DNA of 64,000 bases from Alentia gelatinosa. Taxonomy: Eukaryota; Annelida; Polychaeta; Phyllodocida; Polynoidae. The notes beneath the pieces are model-generated. The model was not told the origin of the DNA, did not search any database, and saw only the letters and a program-made list of their open reading frames with translations. The DNA lies in assembly GCA_950022655.1 (NCBI GenBank), contig OX465579.1:141059118-141123117 (forward strand), given 5' to 3'. The position numbers and the translations under genes are program-made. How positions within the stretch are numbered: the stretch's first letter is position 1; the number at the start of each line of letters is the position of its first letter. Of this stretch, positions 28,847 to 38,750 are shown piece by piece.

Positions 28847-28933
28847 TGATGCCTGGAGGCATTCCCGGGTATAGTACACTGTGATGCCTAGAGGCATTTC
28901 TGGGCGTAGTACTCTATGATGCCTTGAGGCATC
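28847..28933 (+). repeat. 35-bp tandem repeat with palindromic core
   Basis: Two full units and one partial unit start at 28847, 28882 and 28917. Each contains TGATGCCTNNAGGCAT, a near-perfect palindrome. Confidence 0.85.
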
Positions 28934-29121
28934 ATTTCAAAAATCTAAGTAATTGCTATTTGTTAATGAAATCATGCGAAGTAAACGATGTCTACGGATG
29001 AGCATTATATAGCGTCTACTCTTTGTGGTTGTAGGTTTGGTGGTGGAGCTGGATGGGGTGGCAGGGCCAGTGGAGCATCTTCTCTTTGTGGTTGTGGTGG
29101 AGGAGGTGAATGAGGTGACAG

Positions 29122-29200
29122 GGTTTACAGATGATTATGAATAAAATGACTCAATCACATGGTGTTGTACATCCTGAGAAAATCTAACCCATATAGGGAA
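29122..29200 (+). repeat. Short interspersed repeat, family C copy 2
   Basis: Partner of 24303-24383; the same blocks occur in the same order with moderate divergence. Confidence 0.55.
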
Positions 29201-30800
29201 ATAAACATAGGGCTGAATAAATGCCGATTACATTTATTACAATTTTTTGTTCATCTTCGAGTTGGCTCTAAAAGACCTTACCTTTGAAGGAAGTCCCTGT
29301 GCAAATCTCAACCAGCAACATATGTCACAAGTATGAAATAGAGTCCTTTCGGTTTATGTGAATCATATCTTTCTATGTAATAATGTAATAGAAGCAAAAC
29401 AACCTCTGCTGCATGTGCCTCAGGGATGGCCACTGTCTGGGTTACAAAGAGGCATGTTGTAACTGCAAAAGAGGAACAAGGGTTTCTTTGACGAGCCACA
29501 GCAGGGGTAGGCGACAAGAGCCTGGAGACAGATGTGTATCGGACACAGGAGGAATACCACCAGACCCCCGCCCACCGTTCACGAGCATGTGAAGAGGTTG
29601 ACCAATCATATCTTGCCTTGATATCACGTTATGTGACATGTGAATATCAAAGCCACGCCTTACGCGCTGAAAACTGCTGCCGCTCCCACGATATAACGTT
29701 TAAACGTTGGTTGTGTTCCGAAGCACCCCACTCCAATATGGCAGCTAATAACCTGGTACGATTTACAGAAACTGTAAATTGCTAGTTTCTCCTGGTGATA
29801 TAATTAAACGACGTCCATCAACCACAATCGGGGAGTAAAGGAGTGGCTTGCAAACGTGTATCAGTAAATAGAGATGTATCGACGAGGTCACCTCCTATTC
29901 CTAATGTGACTGAAACCTAGGTCATCGACCGAGTTCTCGGCAGCAACCCCACTGGCGTCCATGTGATAAGCTGGGGTTTTAAATTCACCCTAGTAACATC
30001 CAGCCATTTAGCCATTGGAGTGGTATCGGAGAGCTTTTTCAATGAGGCTCTCAGCATCTTAACAAATTCCGTTAGCCTTGCTACCAATTCATTGTGGACC
30101 TACTCATTATGAACAAAACATGCTTCACTAGGTCCTGGTCGTTGATCGGTCCATTTTGAATGTGGCATAAGAGGCTCTCTTTATTCTATGAGGAGGCGGG
30201 ACAATAACAAATTCTTTTATATACTGCATGAAAGAGGGTTTAACGGACGGATTAGATCTACCGCCCCCAAATTCCCTTTCGACACACATTCCTCCAATCA
30301 CCACAAGCTTGTGGAATTCCTTTACCCCTTACAAGTGCAGCTTCATTCAATATCCTTCCAAACACCAAGAGTTACTGCTGATGAATCTATAACTGTAACG
30401 CCATGTGCGATATTTATAGAACTTATTGAGCAGGATCTAGTAAACTGTTTCCAGAAGAACACAAATCATTGACAATATTTCGAAATTCTAACATTTGTTT
30501 TTTTAACATTTCTTAAATATATATGTCCAACACTAGCCCTAATTCGGCAAAAAATTATGCTTCAAGTTTGAGACACTGAAATGACTAAAGCCAAAGGGCA
30601 CTCAGGAATCCCTCAGTCATGCTACTTTGGGAACAAGGATTTGGTAACAGGTAATTCAGAGGGTGTTTATCTGTCATTAATATCAAACTGCCTTTACCCA
30701 CCACCAAAGCTCGATGAACAGATTGGTAATCGCTGTCCACCCCAGCAGACCTCTACCAACATACATCACAGAAGCGTCCTGGCATGGGGGGGAAATTCAA

Positions 30801-31119
30801 GACCAGGGACCTGTTTCACTAGTCTCGTGACATGTCTGTGACACCATACAGACATTGTTTTTGTCTAGTTTCGTGACACCACAAGTAGCTGCCCTTAGGA
30901 AATACAGACCCCAAACATAAGAATTAGACAAATCTAGACACATCATGGACCTGTTTCACTAGTTCTGTGACAAAAGTGTTAGACAGATATGAAAAGCGGC
31001 ACCAACAGTGTAAGCAAGAACGGCCAAAACGATGTCTAATGTCTAGTTCTTATGAAACCGGACACACCATCTAGACGCCATCTAGACATGTCACTGTCTA
31101 GTGAAACAGGTCCCTGGTC
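30801..31119. mobile_element. MITE with 22-bp perfect terminal inverted repeats
   Basis: The left end is GACCAGGGACCTGTTTCACT plus AG, and the right end (31098-31119) is its exact reverse complement. The body has no ORF. A third copy of the terminal motif (GGACCTGTTTCACTAG) sits internally near 30946-30962 in the left-end orientation, and CTAGAC/GTCTAG blocks recur, suggesting a composite or rearranged element. I could not define a clean target duplication, so the superfamily is open. Confidence 0.75.
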
Positions 31120-31139
31120 AAAGGAAGGTTTTGAATTTG

Positions 31140-31740
31140 GGACATAGTTTGTCGTTTCTCCAAGAGCATTAAGTTGATTTCTTAGATATTTCCTTTCAAA
31201 TTTTCACAATATTTCCAATAAGGACTTGCAATAGTTTCTATTACTTGTTCTAATATAGCTATATTTCTACTTGAATAATATATTTGGATACCCGGCACCA
31301 TACCTTAGCAATGTGCTAAAGTAAGTCTTCCCATCTTGCACCAATAAGCCACAGTGAGGTCAAAGGTCAAAGTATCTGTTCATACATAGGCTACTGATAT
31401 TGAAACATATTTCGTCATATCTTTAAGAAAAGTTCACCAATCCCTTAGATTTTGGACACAAAGATTGATATTCCATGGTATTCTTAGATTCTATGACAAT
31501 CAAAAAATTTTCCACGGTTAATGTCACTAAAAGGATTTTTTTCTCTAAATTTGACCAAATATCCAATTAGAAATTGTAGTAGTTTCTATAGATTGATTCA
31601 AAATACCTGTATATAACTTGCATTACATTTTTTTTAATGATATCAGGACCTCACAATGTTGTAAAATTGTCTTCCCATCATACATCATTACGTGACACAG
31701 AGGTCAAAACTCAAGGCAAGATTCCATAAAAAAAGAATAG
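31140..31740. repeat. Diverged tandem duplication of non-coding sequence
   Basis: Two units of about 250-340 bp (about 31143-31390 and 31397-31740) share blocks in order: AGTAGTTTCTAT/AATAGTTTCTAT, then CACAATGTTGTAAA/AGCAATGTGCTAAA, GTCTTCCCATC, and GAGGTCAAA. The similarity is patchy and the boundaries are approximate. The first unit carries a perfect DR1 motif. Confidence 0.5.
31357..31369 (+). promoter_or_regulatory. DR1 nuclear-receptor-type motif
   Basis: AGGTCAAAGGTCA is an exact direct repeat of AGGTCA with one-base spacing, the consensus for RXR heterodimers and HNF4/COUP-TF-type receptors. It lies inside a repeat and far from any recognised gene, so function is uncertain. Confidence 0.4.
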
Positions 31741-31849
31741 GAATTTGAAATTGAAATTTGAAATTGAGAACCTCATAAGATATCTTCAATAGTATATGTA
31801 GTTGAACCCTTCCATGTTTGACCAAAAGATCCTGGGTCCCTTCAGGGCC

Positions 31850-33475
31850 TCGCCATTCGTGGACTGGACTCTCCTATGATGACGAGGCTGAAAAGGGATG
31901 GCTTTTGTTAGATAATTGTTGACCTCTCCTCCCCCCATATACCTGTACCTCTGCCCTCCCTTTGCCGCCAGGCTATCGGCAGCAGTGTGCCAGATGCTGA
32001 CTGTGGCAGTAACTCACATCATGTCGGGCCTCGGGCATTCTGTCCTTGTCTACCTTGGCGACTTCTTCCGTATGGAGAGGTCGAAATCTAAGGCCTGGAC
32101 AGCTTATAATAATTTCCTCAACCTGGCAGAGGAATTAGGACTTGTCCTCTCACTGGAAAAATATGCCACACCTACTCAAGCTCTGGAGTGGATAGGGTAA
32201 GGTATCAACACAGTGACCAGACACGTGACCATTCCTCTGGAAAAAAACAGGTAGAGTACCTTGCATCCAGCTGGGCTACGAAATTCGCTGTCTTAAAGCC
32301 CCACCTCCAGTCTCTGCTGAGTAAGCTCGTTCACATCTCAAGTTGCATACTTCCAGCGTGCAAACACATGAACAATCTCCTCGATACGCCCCGGAAGATC
32401 AAGATGATACTCTTTTGGACTCTCAAAAGGTGCGAAGGTAGACCTAGGGAAGTTTGTAGCCTATACACTACAGCCTGCTGGAACCGCCATGCTGTGGTCG
32501 CATCTTTGAGGTTGGTTCTCCCTCTCTGGTCGTCCAGGCAATAGGGGACGTGGCAGTAGTCTTGTATAATCACTACAGCGCCCTGCACACAACTCCGGAG
32601 ATGAAACTCCTTGTGTCAATCAATACCAATCCACCTTCAAGCCTGTAGCGTCCTTGTGGCATGCACAACCTGCGGCTCAGCTGTGGCTCCAGAATTGCAC
32701 CTCGTCATCGGCCTTGAACTGCCCATAGGCATAGAGGTGATCACTACAGGAAAAACTCAGGACCCCTTCTTCGCCATAGCTAGGGAAATCTGGTTCCAAC
32801 TGGCTAGTAGGGATGTTGACCTCAAGCTGCGCTGGGCGACGGACGAGGAACTTCGAGCAAGGCGTTCACCCGCCCACCCACTCGTTAAACAGGTCGTCCA
32901 AGGAGCTGTTTGTCTTGCCAAACACGTCACAACTTGGGCACACCAGATCACCGCTAACCTTGTGACCCTCTTGGCCAGGACTGGCAGACGTGGCAGGACC
33001 TCGAGCTCGCATCCTCAAGTCGGCTCTACTCCTGGGCTACTCCGGCCCCCCACACCCTCCTGAGTAGAGACATCCAGTAGTGTTGAGGAGGGTTCTGTCT
33101 CCATTCTGGTGGCTCCTTCAGACTCCCAGGCATGCCCAGTACAGGCATAGAGCTGTTACAGGGTATTGAGCTTGGCCCGTCCCTGGGCTCCAGCCTTCCT
33201 GACCAGCTCAGGAGCGCCACTGTCCTTGCGCAAATAACGGCATTATCTGGCTCGGTCTAGGAAAAGCCGGCATACCGGCTCCAAGTCGTTTCTCTATTCA
33301 TAGCCTGCAGAGAGGTGCCGCAAAGGATGTCACTCGTTCTCCACGTGTGGACCTCCAGTCCATCATGCACCATGGCACCTGGAGATCAGGCCACAGGGCC
33401 TATGTCACAACCACTTCCTCCAGCTTGGTGCCCTCCACCCTAGTGGTAAAATTGGCCAAATACTAACTTAGTAAA
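31850..33475 (+). mobile_element. Decayed RT / RNase H / tyrosine recombinase retroelement
   Basis: Fragments in three frames appear in the order expected of DIRS/Ngaro-like elements. First is a reverse transcriptase stretch (about 31960-32200) with VLVYLGDFF, where the family has YLDDF, followed by L.LAEELGLVLSLEKYATPTQALEWIG. Then come a thumb-like part (about 32230-32420, LQSLLSKLVHIS), a later segment near 32760-32870 with DPFFAIAREIW and LKLRWATDEEL resembling the end of the RNase H region, and finally a C-terminal piece (about 33310-33470) with LQSIMHHGTWRSGHRAYV resembling the end of a tyrosine recombinase. Frameshifts, stops and the altered catalytic Asp show it is dead. The class is from recognition of the motif order; a Gypsy-like relative is the main alternative. 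Confidence 0.6.
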
Positions 33476-34731
33476 TTTCGATCTTGCATTCCTCTACTAT
33501 ACTTCTGTTTGAGTACATTGTTATGAGTAATAAATGTTTTTCCTCTGACAATTACTTGCATTGAGTTAATTATTAAGTAATTGAAAATTGCTGTGTAATC
33601 ATCCGCGACACCCTCTCTTGGGCTCTGCAAGAACGACCCTGTCATCTTTCGCCCTCATTCGGGCAGTGTCCTTCAAAGAAGAAAGAACTTTGACTACCAC
33701 CTGCCCCACAGCTTATATTAATGACTTCAAAACATTTATAACTGCAAATACTTCTTAAATTTCAATCTTTCAATACTCTACTATACTTCAGTGTGAGTAC
33801 GTTTTTATGAGTAATTTTTTTTCCTGCCAATTTCTCGCATTGAGTTAACTACAAATATACCTGTAGCCTCTGCTATGAACCCTCATACATACTTTGCACA
33901 CATGCAATCAACTGGAGCATCGGCAACTCTAGCATGCCGGTAGCACAACCCGTGGGGTCGCGTCTTTCTCACCCTGTGATTGTTTTTCGTTTTTTTTTTA
34001 ATCGTCCCTTGTTCTTCTCTCCTTTCTGTTTTATTTGCAATGGTGGTGGTTTGCGGCACGTACGGTCAAACAAAAAAAAAACATCTCGAGTAAAAGGTTA
34101 GTGTTGGTGGCGTTCGTTGACAGCTATGGTAATAATTGTCCTCGTTATGACATGCGCCATGATTTACTAGCATCCTCATGGTAGGCCTACTTACAAACTC
34201 TGAGTGGGTAGAGAGTTGCGGGGGGGGGGGGGGGGGGGGTCACTTTCTGAACCTGGACTGGAATGCTAGTTTTATCACGTGAAGGCAACGCCAACAATAC
34301 TGAAAACATCTGTTTTGAAAGCGTGCATTTATACTGAAAAAAAACCAATGTAGGCGGATTGGCTTCAACACTCAAATTGAACTAAAGGATACCTTATGCA
34401 ACCTTTGATTTATAGTAAATACCCTTTGAACATGTGTTACCCGCTTGGATTTTCCTTCATTAAGATATCACACATGGTAAGCGACATTGAATTATTTCCC
34501 ACAGATCTATAAATCTGTAAATCACATTTAGCTTTTAGTTATTATTTTCGGAAACCATTTCAATTATTTATTTTCCTAAATATGACAAAATACGATAACT
34601 TGTACCAAATAGGTGATGTCTTCTCCGAGTTTTATAACCTGTACGGTTTTCAACAGACATAGTACTAGGGTGGGTTTCGCTCCAAACTTTACTGAGAGGT
34701 GGCACTACAGCTCAGAACATGTCAAAATGTA

Positions 34732-34747
34732 CCACCAGGGGGCAGTG
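34732..34747 (+). promoter_or_regulatory. CTCF-consensus motif
   Basis: CCACCAGGGGGCAGTG matches the CTCF core consensus CCASYAGRKGGCRS at every position. CTCF and its motif are conserved across Bilateria, so this is a candidate insulator on the 3' side of GNL2. Occupancy cannot be judged from sequence. Confidence 0.5.
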
Positions 34748-35070
34748 GCGTGTGCTGACAAGGAACGCCCGGGGCAGGGTAGCCGCTTGAAGAGACGCAC
34801 ACGTCGTGGCAGATCCACCTGTTACAGGCAAGTATTGCATCTAATAATATCCAAATAGATCTAGGCAGCTAATTTCGCGGCCTATTTTATGATTTCACTT
34901 CTAACTCACAAACACAAATAAATGTCCTATGAATTCGTACCAGACATCTAGACCTTTTCAATGGAGTTTTGCAGGTATTTAGGTACATTTACCATGCACA
35001 AAAGACGCACGTATCACCATTTGGATTGTTGTTATTTTATTATCCACCGATTAGGTACGGTACTGTCCAT

Positions 35071-35107
35071 AAATGACGTCACGCTATTTTCGACCCCCCC
35101 CCCCCCC
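35071..35107. mobile_element. Half of a MITE related to the Harbinger-type element
   Basis: TGTCCATAAATGACGTCACG followed by a poly-C run (35094-35107) recalls the end-plus-G-tract layout of the element at 19268-19369 in opposite orientation. No matching second terminus was found. Confidence 0.4.
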
Positions 35108-35270
35108 GTCATGTTTTATCATACGACCTTTATCATTGTTGGTCATGGAGACTGGAGATTATGGAAATAAATAAATTGTGTTAAAATATAGTGCCTGTGA
35201 ACACGGACCTATACCCATGACCGGTGGTCATTTCACTTTTCTTTGATGATATAAGTTTCCAATGCTGAAC

Positions 35271-36084
35271 AAGAGCTAAGTGTGCATTTTTAGATAGAAT
35301 CATTGACTTTTAAAAGGCGAAATGAGCAGGTGGACACATCTTAAAACTCACTACAAGTAGCTGAACACATGTTGAAAATTGTTGACTGAAAATATTTTGA
35401 TATCGTAATTTCAATGAAATTTTGTCTTTTATTTGTTATATGAAAAATGTAATTCCACTCCTTTGCTATCAATGGATCAGTTTTGGCATAACTTTGAAAA
35501 ATATCTCATTTTATCAGGGAATGTTTGGTATGAAACTGTTATTCTTTAGAATTTTTAAAACAGAAGGGAGGGAGAGGGAGGGGGAGGGGGAGGGAGGGTT
35601 GAGGGAGGGACATCATCCATGAATAGGGATGGGCCTGCATTGATTGGATATTTGAAGCCCTACCCCTCTGTGCGCTCAACAGTTCAATGCACACATATAT
35701 TTAACAACCTCTATGCTGCATGTGCTCAAAAATGGAGGAGAAAACCTGCATGTCATAACGAGGACATCATTTAAGTAGGTCGCAAATAATCTCACAAACC
35801 AATATCATTTGACTGTGTCTTGACTGATTCCTACAACAAAGTTATGAACCATTTTGACTTCTATTTGTGAGTAAATATGCTGAATAAACCATCCACTTAT
35901 ACACCTGCTGTCTTCCCCCATCCCATTGGGAGATTTGGCAAAAATACATGAATGCCACATAAAATATACATTTCACCTAAATAGTGACACTTCCTAGGGT
36001 GTAAGCAACTGCCAGTGCCACTTATGAAGATGTGACACTAATGCTGAATGTAAATCAATATTGAGGGAACATCTGTTGCCTATC

Positions 36085-36115
<31 letters not shown>

Positions 36116-36472
36116 ACTTTTAACAAATACTTGAATATCTCTGTAAATATAGAATCTACTTAGAAAATCCCACTTCCTAGCACCTACTCTCTTTTATTCT
36201 CTTTCAAATAAGGCATATCATATGATTCAACCGATTTAAGGGGTTGAAATATGTCAATAAAGGACTTCTTAAAAATGGACCTGTGACTACAAAAGTCCCC
36301 CAAAACCGAATTCACTTTTTTCAAAGCCATACCATAATACTAAATATTAAAACTGTAAGGCATTGTACCACCATAAAATATTCTTTCCAAAACAGAAATC
36401 ATATTCCTATCTGTACTTAGTGAACTATAAAAAGCAAAAATGTGGTTAGATCGCCTAGTAACTCTACAAGCT
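35271..36472 (+). repeat. Interspersed repeat family A, copy 1, left part
   Basis: It aligns with 50290-51490 over long blocks, including AAGAGCTAAG.GTGCATT, GGGCCTGCATTGATTGG, TTGGCAAAAATACATGAAT, GACACTTCCTAG and TGTACTTAGTGA. It is non-coding. A GGGA-rich patch (35565-35610) sits where the other copy has a 161-bp array. A C18 run followed by (CA)n lies at 36084-36117. The right end is split off by a LINE insertion and resumes at about 37477. Confidence 0.8.
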
Positions 36473-37476
36473 AAACACAACAGACCAAATGCACAATATA
36501 GCTAGCATACAGAAATTACGGACACGTAGAGAAATTCATCTTCTGCATTATGCGTACACGATCGCACAGGATCCTGACTTACAGGACAAACGGGACCTCC
36601 CAAAGAGAAGGAAACAAGGTATAAGGATAATTCAACCACCATTAAAAAACCCAGTGTTTGATAACTCGTTTACAAATCGTGCTAAACGACTATGGAATTG
36701 CTTAAAGGAGGAATACACTGTTATAGATAACAGGAAATCATTTAAAATAAGAACGAAAAGGGATTACCCATTATGCCTCTTTTAATCCCGTTTTCACCAA
36801 AGATCCAGATAGATTGTGTTGCAACTATCCGCTGGTATCATATAAAATAAGAACGAAAAGGGATTACCCTGTATGTGCTTTTAATTTATACTCTTCATTA
36901 TTTAATATGATAGATTGTGTTGCAACTATCTGCTGGTACCCCATATTATTACTCTAGTCTACCACTCTCGGTTAGTTTATATCACGACTACAAAATCTCG
37001 ACCTCAAATCTCACACTTATGACTAGGTATCCTTTAACCTGAAATCTGTTTACTTGACAAGATTGCATTGCAACTGTCACTGAGTTAATGAAATGATAAC
37101 TATATAAACCTATGGTAAAACCTTAGACAACCATTGATATTTGTATTTCTATACTGATGTATTCCAAAAACATGTGAATATTGAAACCTGTACAATCTTC
37201 AACACTGTACATGAGAATAGCTTATTTCATCGACACATCCCATCCCATCTTCATTTTTGAATGATCACCTGACAGGGATAGGCCTCATGTGATAACTGAG
37301 AAATGCTACAACACTGTAGATTATACGCGCATCGAATAGACTTGTATAATTTATACTACCATTGAAAGCTTTTGGAACCAACGAAAGATCGACCAAACCA
37401 AGCTTGGAACAGTGACAATGTATTTCGTTTAGTGTGACCCAATAAAACCATTAAGAAAAAAAGAATTAAAAAAAGT
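36473..37476 (+). mobile_element. 5'-truncated non-LTR retrotransposon (LINE)
   Basis: It interrupts repeat A copy 1 exactly where the other copy is continuous. A 98-codon frame (36489-36785) reads like the extreme C terminus of a LINE reverse transcriptase, with IQPPLKNPVFDNSFTNRAKRLWN matching the family pattern P..N...NSF..RA..LWN.L. The last 100 bp of coding/3'-UTR sequence is tandemly duplicated (AAAATAAGAACG at 36744 and 36844). The 3' end has AATAAAACC and an A-rich tail before 37476. The insert is about 1 kb, so it is truncated at the 5' end as is usual for LINEs. CR1/Jockey-like is my guess. Confidence 0.7.
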
Positions 37477-37540
37477 AGTGTACTACTGTAGGCTATAGTC
37501 ATAACCTAGAGACCAACCGTCCCCCTGCTAATAATAGAAA
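37477..37540 (+). repeat. Interspersed repeat family A, copy 1, right part
   Basis: GTGTACTACTGTAGGCTATA followed by CATAACCTAGAGACCAACCGTCC matches 51497-51550 and continues the element after the LINE insertion. Confidence 0.75.
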
Positions 37541-38574
37541 CAATATACGGTAAACTGATTTCAGATAAAAGCGGTCGTAATGACAGCCGCTTATATCTGA
37601 AACCAGTTAATATTGTGTATGTAAACCAGATAACGTGCAGAAGCATTCACCAAATCTTCGTGTTCAAACACCAGCATTTGGTTAAAGCGGCACGCCACGT
37701 CCGGGAAGCAGGCAGTACCAGTCTGTAAGAGGCGAAAGGAGTGCCTGAGCCAGGCACCTCCTTCCCTCCCTTTACAAGCCCTAACTAGGATCTCCATCTC
37801 GGCATTGTACCTCACTGCTCAGTATTTTCTCTGCTCGGTGTCCACACGTTTAAGATTCGTACAATGAAGGATAGAAGCGAACAAAACCGGAGTGGAATTT
37901 TCTTTTCTCCTCTCCAATGGACCAAAGAGACATTAATTTTATTCATCCAGGTTTCTCTTTTATTCCATGGTCAACAATTTCATGTTTAAGTCATTAACAA
38001 TGTGTAATCTGTGTTTTATTCAGTGCTACAATCTATGTACGACTGTAACTTTAGAGAGTCCATCTCGTCGCTCATCAACATTCTTTTAATATATATTTGT
38101 ACATGTAAAAGATATCTTGGCTCATCTTTAATTCAGATATCATCGCCGATAACTTCTATTCTTTACATTAGCTCGTTCATAGAAAGCGCTGCCTATCCTT
38201 GTGACTTTCTGTTGTCTGTATTCTTTACGTTTCTGAAAAATAAGACAAGCACAATTTTCGTTAACTACAGTGTACCTTAATCTTTGTACGATCAGGCAGG
38301 CATGCAAATTTCAAAAGAGACACCATCAATATACCCATCTTACACAGCTTTGTCGAAATGAAATAGGGTAGAACATGGTTGATGTTCTTTTACTTTTTCA
38401 AGATGAATTAAATACCCTTCCGTATAATTCAGGGTCTCTTCAATAATACTCTTTGGCAAGTGAAATCAGTTGCATTCAATTCATAATTACATAGTACTTC
38501 TCTTTTCTGCGAATACAAAATCTGTCTATACATTACATACTCTGTTGAAATCATGGCATTGATTGGGTACATAC
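37541..38574. other. Downstream flank of the last GNL2 exon found
   Basis: An imperfect 55-bp hairpin lies at about 37552-37606 (TTTCAGATA...AGCGG pairing with CCGCT..TATCTGAAA). Nothing here encodes the KKVGVRYY...NVKNRNRNKK type C terminus expected for GNL2. Confidence 0.5.
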
Positions 38575-38750
38575 CTCTTTGCCTGTCAGTTTCTTGACTG
38601 GTTCTTCCTCCTCCTCCTCCTCCTCCTTTTCATCAACCTCGACACGTTTCCTTTTCTTGCCGCTAGAGGGCTTCGGTTGGTTCTTCTTTGTGGCACTGGG
38701 CGACGATACTTCCACACATGCAGCAGTGGCAGACTCGTTGTATTTCACGT
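38575..38750 (-). CDS. GNL2 exon 14
   Basis: Encodes [20 protein letters not shown] and PVKKLTGKE, the counterpart of human ...ALTSKE just before RRR. The donor GAG|GTATGT shows that another exon must follow. Reading on through the intron meets a stop after a few codons. Confidence 0.88.

Larger units (their letters stand above)
23564..30800. other. Gene-free stretch rich in simple and short repeats
   Basis: Contents include the TA microsatellite, the 35-bp tandem repeat and two related 75-80 bp segments (24303-24383 and 29122-29200), each listed separately. The minus strand at about 25996-26202 has an open frame containing YWWEEEKAAKPVIALHGIL that looks protein-like, but I do not recognise it and see no splice partners. 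No other coding region can be supported. Confidence 0.4.
33476..35270. other. Gene-free stretch with poly-G tract and a CTCF-like motif
   Basis: Two diverged direct repeats lie at about 33463-33560 and 33755-33850 (CTATACTTC.GT.TGAGTAC.TT and CATTGAGTTAA blocks), possibly flanking ends of the retroelement to the left. A G20 run lies at 34220-34239. A strong CTCF-consensus match and a half-MITE are listed separately. I found no sign of the missing last GNL2 exon. Confidence 0.45.
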
